Source of the DNA: [Eubacterium] saphenum
Lineage (GTDB): Bacteria; Bacillota; Clostridia; Oscillospirales; Ruminococcaceae
Direction: 5' to 3'
Length of the DNA: 28,567 nucleotides
Assembly (NCBI GenBank): GCA_004555635.1
Contig: SFHN01000001.1
Location: forward strand, 1-28,567
Part shown: in pieces, positions 17,601-24,511 of the stretch
How the letters are laid out: each line of letters opens with the position of its first letter
Position numbering within the stretch: the first letter of the stretch is position 1
Notes under the pieces: generated by a model
Told to the model about the DNA's origin: nothing
The model's database searches: none
Seen by the model: only the letters and a program-made list of their open reading frames with translations
Made by a program: the position numbers and the translations under genes

Positions 17601-17818
17601 AGATTGTTTTCATAGCGCCCGTTCAGCTTTTTGTAATGGTACATAACGTCTTCCAGAATATCATACTCCCACAGGGCATAGTTGGAGTATTCTGAGGAAA
17701 TCTTCGCCTTAAGTTCCTCGGTGCGCACCTTAATCTTTAGGCTGTTTATCTGCTGCTGAGCGTCTGCGAGCTGCATACTAAGCTTTTCCAGCTCAGGGGA
17801 AAAAGCATCGTCCTTCAA
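14636..17818 (-). CDS. PAS-GGDEF*-GAF-PAS-GGDEF*-EAL protein, probable c-di-GMP phosphodiesterase
   Basis: A 1060-residue cytosolic signalling protein. The order is: N-terminal coiled coil (8-40), PAS (about 41-155), degenerate GGDEF (165-325; LDDGQ at 243-247), GAF-like region (about 350-505), PAS-like domain (515-625), second degenerate GGDEF (630-790; RSEGSR at 703-707) and EAL (800-1045). The EAL domain keeps all the usual catalytic motifs: EAL in GAEALVRW, N in SLNVS, E in ELEITES, IDDFG, K in LKIDG, SEGVE and QGY. It should therefore degrade c-di-GMP, while neither GGDEF should make it. The second PAS carries C557, C568 and C571 (CYKKLYGRDKPCRDCP), a possible metal or redox site. The start is TTG, with AAGGAGGTG 7 nt upstream and a consensus promoter beyond. 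Confidence 0.9.
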   Translation of the reverse strand: MKDDAFSPELEKLSMQLADAQQQINSLKIKVRTEELKAKISSEYSNYALWEYDILEDVMYHYKKLNGRYENNLDPIISFRDTVLGWGMIYADDIPEFNRFCDALKRGDKEVGCEVRAINDEMSFAWYKYEGKTICDDSGKPVRVVGRTLDITEKKGGVGEKSGSRRDTLTGTYTPEAFCEEYTERTTGQQRYTYSALYLVNISALDKIAGQYGAGHADYVRKTVAKILLDISACRHDSCVGRLDDGQFGFFTRFTDIASLNELAKQIIHNISSYSFEQDTTVTVCVGITVVRNAKPYGDAYNEASAALRAAEMKGSSTYEYYSPTMNMDLVLKQAEQADNYELDARGGLNAEESAIYTLITLAFIDKESRSSIMEKALRALAELIGAERYMVTVMNPTRGTKIYSLNADGTPSPEQDISADIPENELCKMNLSGIIALDKSVDGGAAKGFAITGNNARTAFVIPMKNKNGLFGWLSFSSSGILRSNPRMLKLVSTALNKMYIAYEEDTREKEARHFSDSVVYNLGVMGYSIIPGTFEVDRVGTNCDAHLGLKKGDICYKKLYGRDKPCRDCPAVHISKSGEMTYTTAFYTELGHKWLNVTASVEENADGDRRYLISSADITNCLGMIKNYDNLTGLMTFDMFAAEAMRLTMKNTQEYHIAVINVAGFRRINEDNGYEFGNSILIAVSDILERSIGTGELVGRSEGSRFLALFRNRNGAELEVRLNQLMASIQKQVFEKCAKQIYLLVGVYEMGENGVSVMTAIDRAITAQKTVKDKTYFQENLIGQYNQELREELKNRRYIEAHMLDALENDEFKVYYQPKVSIRTGKIVGAEALVRWIRGDGEIVSPAKFVPIFEANGFIADMDFAIYRHVIADIKRWLRNGLDVPLISLNVSRHHLRDDSFSDKLNALVDSLGIPHTLVELEITESLLTENLEKLVEIMTKLKSLGFRISIDDFGSGYSSLNLITLLPFDTLKIDGGFFLKNDLTERNRKVISSVVTLAKSLNLETVSEGVEMQEQVDFLRDLGCDMIQGYFYYKPMPGAEFEKLLNHAEYGAPSNEK

Positions 17819-17825
17819 ACCGCCG

Positions 17826-17834
17826 CACCTCCTT
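17826..17834 (-). promoter_or_regulatory. strong ribosome binding site fixing a TTG start
   Basis: On the - strand AAGGAGGTG sits 7 nt before TTG at 17818, with no ATG nearby in frame. The full match to the 16S anti-Shine-Dalgarno sequence makes the TTG start convincing. Confidence 0.8.
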
Positions 17835-17919
17835 GTGTAAAAATGTGCTTATTTTGCTTATCTCGTTCTCTTGTGTTCTCAGTTGCCAAATTTATGCATA
17901 CTGACAGCTTATTACTTTA

Positions 17920-17948
17920 ATTATAACAAACCTATTTGTTTTTGTCAA
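17920..17948 (-). promoter_or_regulatory. consensus sigma-A promoter of the cytosolic EAL gene
   Basis: On the - strand TTGACA (17943-17948) and TATAAT (17920-17925) are separated by exactly 17 nt. The transcript would start near 17913 and have a leader of about 95 nt. An inverted repeat CAACAT/ATGTTG (17946-17951 and 17960-17965) overlaps the -35 and could be an operator. The remainder of the 323-base gap between the two EAL genes holds the terminator at 18068-18106 and no gene I can support. Confidence 0.85.
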
Positions 17949-18067
17949 CATATGATAAAATGTTGTACGTTTCACACAAACCGCGTTGGTGAAAATCACA
18001 ATAAAAACCGCGCGTATATCGTCGAAAAACAGCGCCGCTCGCAAAATCCGCCTTGTTTTGACACGCA

Positions 18068-18106
18068 CAAAAAGCCACCTCTGACATCCTTCCGTCAAAG
18101 GCGGCT
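18068..18106 (-). terminator. intrinsic terminator of the exported EAL gene
   Basis: On the - strand AGCCGCCTTTGAC pairs with GTCAGAGGTGGCT (18073-18106) to form a 13-bp stem with two wobble pairs and an 8-nt loop. A TTTTT tract follows at once. It lies 36 nt past the stop at 18142. Confidence 0.9.
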
Positions 18107-18141
18107 TATAATCTGTTCGCAGGAAAAACCGCTTTTCGCCT

Positions 18142-21100
18142 TTATTCGGCTGCGCTTTCAGGCTGCGCGGTTTCGGGGACTACGGGAGTTTCCGAGGCTT
18201 CGGGGGTTTCGGAAGCATTGTCCGCTGCCGCTTCGGCGCGTGCGCTTTCGAGGTCGGAGTACCACATAGCCTCATACGCGTGCATAGGCATAGGCTTTGA
18301 GAAGTAATAGCCCTGAACCATATGGCAGTCTATCTCCGTAAGGAAATCCACCTGGTCCTTTGTTTCAACGCCCTCGGAGATAACCTCCATATTGAGCCGC
18401 TTTGCAAGGTCAACTACCGTTTCGATAACCGCCCTGCCCTTCTCGGAATTAACCGTGCCGTTAAAGAACTCGCGGTCAATCTTCACGACGTCGGCGGGGA
18501 TATCCTTCAGCATATTCAGCGACGAATAGCCGCTTCCGAAGTCGTCTATCGACAGCTTGAAGCCAAGCTCGTGCAGCTTGTGCATTATTTTCAGCAGGTG
18601 GTCAACGTCCTCTGTGAAAACGCTTTCCGTAAGCTCAAGTTCAATGTACTGATAAGGAACGTTATACTTATCCACTATCTCACGAAGCCGCCAGATATAG
18701 TCGTCGTTGTTAAGGTGCAAGCGCGACTGATTTACCGATATGACAACAGGCGTTTTCCCGTCGTCAAGCCAGCGGCGAATCGCCTTGCAGACCTCCTCGA
18801 GAATGTAGAAGTCAAGCTCCACGACAAATCCGTTTCGTTCGCTCAGCGGGATAAAATCGCCCGGCATAACAAAGCCAAACTCCTTGCTGTCCCATCTGAT
18901 AAGCGCCTCTGCGCCCTCAATATGCCTGCTCTGAAGGCCGAACTTAGGCTGAAGATAGCACTGGAACTCGCCTTCCTTGAGAGCCTGCGGCATAGCGCTT
19001 TCGTAGTCCTTCTCGCGAAGCGCCCTGTCGCGAATCCTGCCGTCGTAAAAGGCGATGTGATTTCCGCTCGCGCCCTTAATCGTCTTTTTCGCAAGCACCG
19101 CCCGATCCATCGCAGCGATAAAGTCGATGCTGTCGTTGCTGTCCATATACTGCCCTAAGCGGCAGACGCCCGCGCTGAAATATGTCGGGTACTTTACAAA
19201 CAGCGCGTTTCTGCGCGAAAACTCGTCAAACACAGCGATAAGCCTTGCGGTAACGTCCTTGTCGGAGGGGGTGTTCATCAAAAACGCGAAGTTGTCGTCG
19301 GAAAGACGCGCAAAAACCTCGCCCACCTCGGCGTTGTCGGAAATCGTCTGGTGCATTCTTATGAGCATACGGTCGCCCTCGTCATAGCCGAAGCGGTCGT
19401 TTACATATTTGAACTTGTCAAAGTCGAAAACAGCCACAGCCCATTCCTTCGGCGAGGACTTTTTAAGCGCGCTGCGCGAATCCTGCACAAAGCCCGCCTT
19501 AGTTCTGCCGCCGGTAACCGGGTCTGTCCTGCTGCGCTTTACAGCTTTCACGCGCTGAACGACAAGTATCGCAATAAAGCCCGCCATAAGAACCGCCGCC
19601 GCTATAATTATTATCGGTAGGTAGCGCGATAGCTCCGCTGCTCCCGTGACCGGCATCGTCAGGAAGTCGGCAGTGCGGATTATGTCGTCGTTGTAGCTGA
19701 CGCTTGCAAGCGCCTTTCCGAGAATGTTGTTAAGCTGAACGGTACTTTCCTTCATCGCCATACATTCAATGTGGTTTGCGTTAAGAACCTCCAGCACCCT
19801 GATGTTGCTGTTCATAAGACTTCGGGTATAAAGCAGTTCAAAAGCGGAGGCGCACATAATGTCCGCTTCGCCCTTTTCTACCGCTAAAATGCAAGCCTCC
19901 TCGTCGCTATACGGGATAAGCACCGCGCCGGGGTTAAGCTCCTTAATATAGCTTGCTATGTCGTCGGTGTAGCTCGGCACGGCAACCTTTACAAACTTGT
20001 TTGATACAACATAGGAAAAGCCCGCAAACGCTATCGGCGCGCTGCTTACGGGCGCAGAAACGTGGTACGACCCATAGGGAGCAACGCTCAGCGTGTTTAC
20101 ACCGCCGTAAATCGCGTCAACCGAGCCGTCCTCCAGCATACGGAAGCCCGCAGCAAGCCCCGAGCAGGGAACAAACGTAATCTTAAGCCCCGTAAAATTC
20201 TCGATTCGGCTGAATGCATAGGCGTTTCCCGCAGAAACGCTGACGGTCGAGCCTTCCTTTGCAAAGGCGTCACTGTCAACGTTATATGCAATGCGAAGCG
20301 TCTGCTGCTTTTTAACGAACTCCTTTTCGGCGTTGGTGAGAGCATAGCACTGCATTCCGTAGCCGTAAACGTATTTCACATACATATCCGTGGAGAAATA
20401 CGGACCGGTGGCGTAAATGTTTCTAAGCGCCGCCGCAAGCTCGCCCGCAATGGGCGAATCGGGGTCGCCGACAAGGAAATACGCGTTTTCCGTTGCCAAC
20501 TGATATACAATGCTCTCGTTTTCCCACTGACGAAGGCAGTCTTTGATAACCGCGTCAACCTTGCCGGATTCAAAATCCGCCTGCATCTGAAGCTCGGTGG
20601 AATACTGAACAAAATCCGCTCCGTCAAACTCCGAGCAGATAAAGACATCGTCGGTGAAATACTTGTTTCGGTTGTCGGCGAGATAGCCTATCTTCGCCTT
20701 GTTGAGCGCGGCAGTGTCCATAAACGCCATATCGGAGCCTTTGCGGACATAAACCGCCGAGTATTTTGTCATAATCGGGTCGCCGACAAGCGTCAGCTCG
20801 TTTTTCTTTCCCTCGCTGTCAAGACGCTTTTGGCTAACCTCAAGCTCCCACGGCGTAACGCAGGGGATAACGTCAATCCTGCCCTCCGCAAGCATAGCCA
20901 TAAGCTGGCGCGGAGTACCCTCGACATAGGTGTAGCGGTGGTTGCTGAATTTGCTCATCTGCTCAAGATGCTCATAAGAAATGCCCGTGACGGAAGAGCC
21001 GCTCATACTTATGCCGAAATCGGTGTAAACTCCGACAACGACATTCGTTCCTGCGCCTTCCGCAAACGCAGACACGGGCAGCGCAGCGAGCAGCATTACC

Positions 21101-21156
21101 GCTGCAACAAGCACAGCGGTTATTCTGATATAGATGTTTCTAACTGCCTTGGTCAA
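18142..21156 (-). CDS. exported-sensor c-di-GMP phosphodiesterase: two SBP_bac_3 domains, TM, degenerate GGDEF, EAL
   Basis: A 1004-residue membrane receptor. A signal peptide (about 1-32, AFA cleavage) leads to two tandem bacterial extracellular solute-binding (family 3) domains outside the cell (about 38-265 and 285-500). Then come a transmembrane helix (512-535), a degenerate GGDEF (545-705; SDDNF at 619-623), an EAL domain (722-965) and an acidic Ser/Pro/Glu tail. EAL motifs are complete: GAEALIRW, SVNQSR, ELELTES, IDDFG, VKIDR, SEGVET and QGYYF. It likely lowers c-di-GMP in response to an amino-acid-like ligand; the ligand is unknown. The TTG at 21156 is preferred: GGGAGG lies 8 nt upstream and the signal peptide begins there. 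The ATG at 21222 lies about 9 nt from the predicted transcription start with no binding site. Confidence 0.9.
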   Translation of the reverse strand: MTKAVRNIYIRITAVLVAAVMLLAALPVSAFAEGAGTNVVVGVYTDFGISMSGSSVTGISYEHLEQMSKFSNHRYTYVEGTPRQLMAMLAEGRIDVIPCVTPWELEVSQKRLDSEGKKNELTLVGDPIMTKYSAVYVRKGSDMAFMDTAALNKAKIGYLADNRNKYFTDDVFICSEFDGADFVQYSTELQMQADFESGKVDAVIKDCLRQWENESIVYQLATENAYFLVGDPDSPIAGELAAALRNIYATGPYFSTDMYVKYVYGYGMQCYALTNAEKEFVKKQQTLRIAYNVDSDAFAKEGSTVSVSAGNAYAFSRIENFTGLKITFVPCSGLAAGFRMLEDGSVDAIYGGVNTLSVAPYGSYHVSAPVSSAPIAFAGFSYVVSNKFVKVAVPSYTDDIASYIKELNPGAVLIPYSDEEACILAVEKGEADIMCASAFELLYTRSLMNSNIRVLEVLNANHIECMAMKESTVQLNNILGKALASVSYNDDIIRTADFLTMPVTGAAELSRYLPIIIIAAAVLMAGFIAILVVQRVKAVKRSRTDPVTGGRTKAGFVQDSRSALKKSSPKEWAVAVFDFDKFKYVNDRFGYDEGDRMLIRMHQTISDNAEVGEVFARLSDDNFAFLMNTPSDKDVTARLIAVFDEFSRRNALFVKYPTYFSAGVCRLGQYMDSNDSIDFIAAMDRAVLAKKTIKGASGNHIAFYDGRIRDRALREKDYESAMPQALKEGEFQCYLQPKFGLQSRHIEGAEALIRWDSKEFGFVMPGDFIPLSERNGFVVELDFYILEEVCKAIRRWLDDGKTPVVISVNQSRLHLNNDDYIWRLREIVDKYNVPYQYIELELTESVFTEDVDHLLKIMHKLHELGFKLSIDDFGSGYSSLNMLKDIPADVVKIDREFFNGTVNSEKGRAVIETVVDLAKRLNMEVISEGVETKDQVDFLTEIDCHMVQGYYFSKPMPMHAYEAMWYSDLESARAEAAADNASETPEASETPVVPETAQPESAAE

Positions 21157-21237
21157 AAGAACCGCCTCCCTGCCTGATTTGTCGCCTTTTCCGCCTGTCC
21201 GTAGGGTCGGATTTCGGAGCATAATTTCACTATTTCC

Positions 21238-21266
21238 ATTATACCAAACCGCATAGTTTTTTTCAA
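21238..21266 (-). promoter_or_regulatory. sigma-A promoter of the exported EAL gene
   Basis: On the - strand TTGAAA (21261-21266) and TATAAT (21238-21243) have a 17-nt spacer. Transcription near 21231 gives a leader of about 75 nt to the TTG at 21156. The gap 21157-21459 contains this promoter, the amylase promoter at 21337-21365 and their leaders; I see no gene in it. Confidence 0.85.
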
Positions 21267-21336
21267 GGCATAACTTAAAAATTTTATGCTATTGTATATA
21301 TTTTCACAATCCTTTTGGTTATACTGCACAAAGCAG

Positions 21337-21365
21337 TTGACAAAAAACCTCTTTTGTAGTACAAT
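21337..21365 (+). promoter_or_regulatory. sigma-A promoter of the GH13 gene
   Basis: TTGACA (21337-21342) and TACAAT (21360-21365) are 17 nt apart. Transcription would start near 21372, about 88 nt before the ATG at 21460. It is divergent from the EAL-gene promoter, with about 70 bases between the two -35 boxes. Confidence 0.85.
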
Positions 21366-21459
21366 ATATATTATATCAGCCGCAAAAGAATGTCGGATTT
21401 TTTTAGGACAACAATTCGACAGGCGCGCTGACATTACAGACATTAAGGAGAATTTTTCA

Positions 21460-22782
21460 ATGCAATGGTTTGAAAACGCTGTGTTCTATCACATCTACCC
21501 CATCGGCTACTTCGGCTGCGACAGGATAAACGACCGCACCCGCGAGCCGTCACACGTTATTCTCAAGCTTATCGACGATATCCCGCATATCAAGGAGCTT
21601 GGCTGCAACGCGATATACTTCGGGCCTGTGTTTGAGAGCGTAGCGCACGGCTATGACACAATTGACTACACGACAATCGACCGCCGTCTCGGAACAAACG
21701 CGGATTTCAAAAAGGTCTGCGACGCGCTTCACGAAAACGGGATTCGCGTTGTTCTCGACGGCGTGTTTAACCACGTCGGGCGCGACTTCGCCGCATTCGC
21801 AGATGTTCGCGAGCACAAACTTTCAAGCGCGAAAAAGGACTGGTTCCACGTCCGCGAGGGCAACTCCCCCTACAACGACGGCTTCTGGTACGAGGGCTGG
21901 GAGGGGCATTACGAGCTGGTAAAGCTGAACCTCTGGAACCCCGACGTGAAGCAGTATCTTAAGGACTGCATTACCGGCTGGAAAAACGAGTTCGGCATTG
22001 ACGGACTGCGGCTTGACGTTGCGTACTGCCTTGAGGAGAACTTCTTGAAGGAGCTTCACGGTCACTGCAAGTGGCTCGGAGAGGACTTCTTCCTGCTCGG
22101 CGAAACGCTGCACGGCGACTACAACCGCTGGATGAGCCCCGACAAGCTTGACAGCGTTACTAACTACGAGTGCTACAAGGGGCTTTTCTCAAGCTTCAAC
22201 GATATGAATATGTTCGAGATTGCGCACTCAATAAACAGGCAGTTCGGCAGCGAAAACTGGTGCCTGTACCGCGGAAAGCACCTCTACACCTTCGTTGACA
22301 ACCACGACGTAACGCGCATTGCGACAATGCTCAAAACCAAGGAGCACCTGCCGCTTATCTACACGCTTATGTTTATGATGCCGGGCATTCCGTCGGTTTA
22401 CTACGGAAGCGAGTTCGGCGTTTTGGGCGACAAGCGCGGCGGCGGAGATGACGCATTGCGCCCCGAGTTCAATGCCGAGAAAATGCGCGCAGAGGGGATT
22501 TGCGACCTTACAAAGCACATAAGGGCGCTTGCAGAAATTGAGAAAACCTGCCCCGCAGCCGCCGAGGGCGACTACAAGCAGGTTCAGCTTACGAACAGGC
22601 AGTATGCGTTTTCGAGAACAGCGGGCAGCGAAACGCTCATCACCGTGATAAACGCGGACAGCGCGCCGTTTACGTTCAACCTTAACCGCGGCGGCGAGGC
22701 GGAGAACCTGCTCACAGGGCAGCGCGTTTCGCTCGGCGGGCTGACGCTTGACGGCTACTCCTCTATGGTGCTTAAAGTATAA
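21460..22782 (+). CDS. GH13 alpha-amylase-family glycosidase, cytosolic
   Basis: A 440-residue glycoside hydrolase family 13 enzyme acting on alpha-glucans or maltodextrins. The four conserved regions are visible: DGVFNH (100-105), GLRLDVA with nucleophile D186, LLGETLH with acid/base E215, and FVDNHDV with D283. It opens directly with the barrel strand VFYHIYPIGYFG, without the N-terminal domain of neopullulanases, and ends in a short beta domain. No signal peptide is present, so it probably works on imported maltodextrins. The start at 21460 follows AAGGAG by 9 nt; an upstream in-frame extension to 21286 would include the promoter. It stands alone, divergent from the solute-binding EAL receptor. 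Exact specificity (alpha-amylase, cyclomaltodextrinase or glucosidase) is open. Confidence 0.9.
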   Translation: MQWFENAVFYHIYPIGYFGCDRINDRTREPSHVILKLIDDIPHIKELGCNAIYFGPVFESVAHGYDTIDYTTIDRRLGTNADFKKVCDALHENGIRVVLDGVFNHVGRDFAAFADVREHKLSSAKKDWFHVREGNSPYNDGFWYEGWEGHYELVKLNLWNPDVKQYLKDCITGWKNEFGIDGLRLDVAYCLEENFLKELHGHCKWLGEDFFLLGETLHGDYNRWMSPDKLDSVTNYECYKGLFSSFNDMNMFEIAHSINRQFGSENWCLYRGKHLYTFVDNHDVTRIATMLKTKEHLPLIYTLMFMMPGIPSVYYGSEFGVLGDKRGGGDDALRPEFNAEKMRAEGICDLTKHIRALAEIEKTCPAAAEGDYKQVQLTNRQYAFSRTAGSETLITVINADSAPFTFNLNRGGEAENLLTGQRVSLGGLTLDGYSSMVLKV

Positions 22783-22792
22783 GCAAATAATA

Positions 22793-22830
22793 AAACGGCG
22801 GGAGCTAAAAACTCCCGCCGTTTACTTGCT
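22793..22830. terminator. bidirectional terminator between GH13 and ECF genes
   Basis: AAACGGCGGGAG (22793-22804) pairs perfectly with CTCCCGCCGTTT (22812-22823) around a 7-nt loop. The - strand continuation, TTATTATTTG, is the better T tract. It lies between convergent genes ending at 22782 and 22862. Confidence 0.85.
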
Positions 22831-22861
22831 AAAAAAGAATCTTAACAGGCTGCCGAAAAGC

Positions 22862-23467
22862 TTACGCTTTCTTCGTACCCGTTGCTGCTTTAAGTATGAT
22901 ACCAATCGCGGAGCTTAATACGAAATTTATCGCAAGCTCTACGATAAAGTTAATCCCTACAAAGCTTGTTATCATATAAATCCAAGCGTTTTCAAAACCG
23001 GCGCCCTCTGCCCACTGCTTTATCGTGTCGAGGAAGAACACCGAGCACCCGAGCAGAAATACTCCCGTATTAACCACAGGCGCAACAACTGCGGACACGA
23101 TAACCGCCACATACCTATTTACCTTTTCAAGCACCTTGTAAACCAGCCCGACGCAAAGTCCCGCAAGCACGCCCTTCAGAATGCAGGTGACAATCGTGCC
23201 GGGTATGTTTATCGCCAAAAACGCTCCCGCGTCGGTAAACAGCACAACCACGCCGAACACAAAGCCGAGCCACGCGCCCGCCTTCCAGCCGTAAAGCGCC
23301 GCGCCGACAATTATCGGCACAAGCACAAGCGTGATGTTGAAAACACCGAAGCGAATTCCGATTGCAAGCGCCTGAAGCACAACGACAATCGCCGTCAGAA
23401 GCCCAAGCCCCACAACCGTCTTTGTTTTGTCCGCGCTCCAGCGAGCGCTCTTTTTTGTTTCCTCCAT
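22862..23467 (-). CDS. ECF transporter S-component, possibly for pantothenate or a related vitamin
   Basis: A 201-residue protein with about six membrane segments (near 20-37, 44-60, 65-85, 90-110, 120-145 and 163-193). Its length and pattern are those of a substrate-binding S subunit of energy-coupling-factor vitamin transporters, which borrow a shared EcfA/A'/T module; those genes are not in the window. The start at 23467 (MEETKKS) has AAGGAG 6 nt upstream. Longer in-frame starts have none. It lies 131 nt after coaX on the same strand, so pantothenate or a pantetheine-like precursor is the natural substrate guess, but this rests on context only. Confidence 0.75.
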   Translation of the reverse strand: MEETKKSARWSADKTKTVVGLGLLTAIVVVLQALAIGIRFGVFNITLVLVPIIVGAALYGWKAGAWLGFVFGVVVLFTDAGAFLAINIPGTIVTCILKGVLAGLCVGLVYKVLEKVNRYVAVIVSAVVAPVVNTGVFLLGCSVFFLDTIKQWAEGAGFENAWIYMITSFVGINFIVELAINFVLSSAIGIILKAATGTKKA

Positions 23468-23526
23468 AAGAAACTCCTTTGCTGGCACTCGGAACCTTTT
23501 TCCGATGTACCGCGGGTATATATTTA

Positions 23527-23539
23527 CGGGCAATGCCCG
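23527..23539. promoter_or_regulatory. perfect palindrome upstream of the ECF gene
   Basis: CGGGCAATGCCCG is a perfect 6-bp inverted repeat around one base, 60 nt before the ECF start. It could be an operator or an RNA hairpin in the coaX-ECF spacer. The octamer CGGTACAT also occurs twice on the - strand in this spacer, on either side of it. Confidence 0.4.
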
Positions 23540-23598
23540 CAGACCCCAAAATTTCCCCGCCAAGAAACGGCGGCTGCCAAAAGTATGTACCGCCGAAA

Positions 23599-24372
23599 TC
23601 AGCGGTTCTTCCTGTAAATGTCCAGCAGACCCTTCAGAATAAGGCTGCCGTCAAGGATAAAGTCCTTCTTACACAGCGGCTTTATCACCGACGAAAAGCC
23701 GCCCGTCGCGATAACTGTGCATTTTTCGCCAAGTTCCTCCTCAAACCGCTCGATAAACCCGTCAATCATAAGCGCCGTTCCATTAAGCAGTCCCGAACGC
23801 ATACAGTCAATCGTGTTTGTTCCGATAACACGGTTAATCGGCTCGTTTGTTATCCCGATAAGCGGCAGGGAAGCCGTCCTCGCCGCAAGCGCCTCCGTCG
23901 ATATCTTTACGCCGGGCGCGATTATTCCGCCGACAAAAGCACCGCTTTTGTCCACCGCGAGAATTTTCGTCGCCGTTCCGAGGTCGATTACGATTGCGGG
24001 AAGCGGATAGCGCTCCTTTGCGCCGACCGCAACCGCCGCCATATCCGCGCCCAGCGAAGCAGGCTCGTCAATGCGGATATTAAGCCCTGTTTTAAGCCCG
24101 GGTCCAACCGTAAACACCCTGCAAGAGCATACCTTTTCCACCGCGCCCTTTATCTGCCCCGTAACCGGCGGCACAACCGAGGACACAATCGCGCCCTCGA
24201 CCTCCTGCGGCTCGCGCTTGTACAAGCGGAGAATGTCCGCAAGCGTAATCGCGTACTGGTCCTCCATACGATAGCGGTCGGTGGATATCCTCGACTCAAA
24301 AATAAGAACGTCATTTTCATCAAATCCGCCGATGACGGTATTTGTGTTTCCCACGTCTATTGTCAGTATCAT
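23599..24372 (-). CDS. coaX: type III pantothenate kinase
   Basis: It phosphorylates pantothenate, the first step of coenzyme A synthesis, in the cytosol. The 257-residue protein has the ASKHA-fold P-loop motif TIDVGNTNT (D6), the catalytic-type aspartate D110 in LGADM, and the second phosphate motif IDLGTATK (129-136). GGII and IATGGFSS occur at the expected places. AAGGAG lies 7 nt before the ATG. The gene precedes an ECF S-component on the same strand, which would fit vitamin uptake coupled to phosphorylation. GADM in place of the common GADR is a minor deviation. Confidence 0.95.
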   Translation of the reverse strand: MILTIDVGNTNTVIGGFDENDVLIFESRISTDRYRMEDQYAITLADILRLYKREPQEVEGAIVSSVVPPVTGQIKGAVEKVCSCRVFTVGPGLKTGLNIRIDEPASLGADMAAVAVGAKERYPLPAIVIDLGTATKILAVDKSGAFVGGIIAPGVKISTEALAARTASLPLIGITNEPINRVIGTNTIDCMRSGLLNGTALMIDGFIERFEEELGEKCTVIATGGFSSVIKPLCKKDFILDGSLILKGLLDIYRKNR

Positions 24373-24511
24373 TTTTCTGCTCCTTATCCGTTGTCAGATT
24401 ACAGTATACTATATAAAATAAGCAAAATGTAAAGTGCTTTTCCCTTTACCTATTATAATGTGCGAGCAAACGCCGTTTATTCCGCGCAGGAGAATATTCT
24501 TCTTGTAATAA

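Noticed and set aside
17819..17913. c-di-GMP riboswitch in the leader of the cytosolic EAL gene
   Set aside because: No GEMM-I or GEMM-II conserved core can be recognised in the 95-nt leader.
17871..18269. A 132-codon + strand frame across the gap between the EAL genes
   Set aside because: It spans the promoter and terminator of the flanking genes, has no binding site, and its C-terminal part is antisense to the EAL gene.
21157..21231. Possible c-di-GMP riboswitch or SD-sequestering fold in the leader of the exported EAL gene
   Set aside because: A TCCG-ACCCTA-CGGA hairpin can pair CCCT with AGGG near the binding site, but only 4 bp support each helix, and the conserved GEMM core is not present.
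24430..24450. Hairpin GTAAAG...CTTTAC as terminator of the VTC-DUF4956 operon
   Set aside because: Only a 6-bp, A/T-rich stem with a 9-nt loop; the T-rich stretch after it on the - strand also overlaps the likely coaX promoter. Too weak to call.
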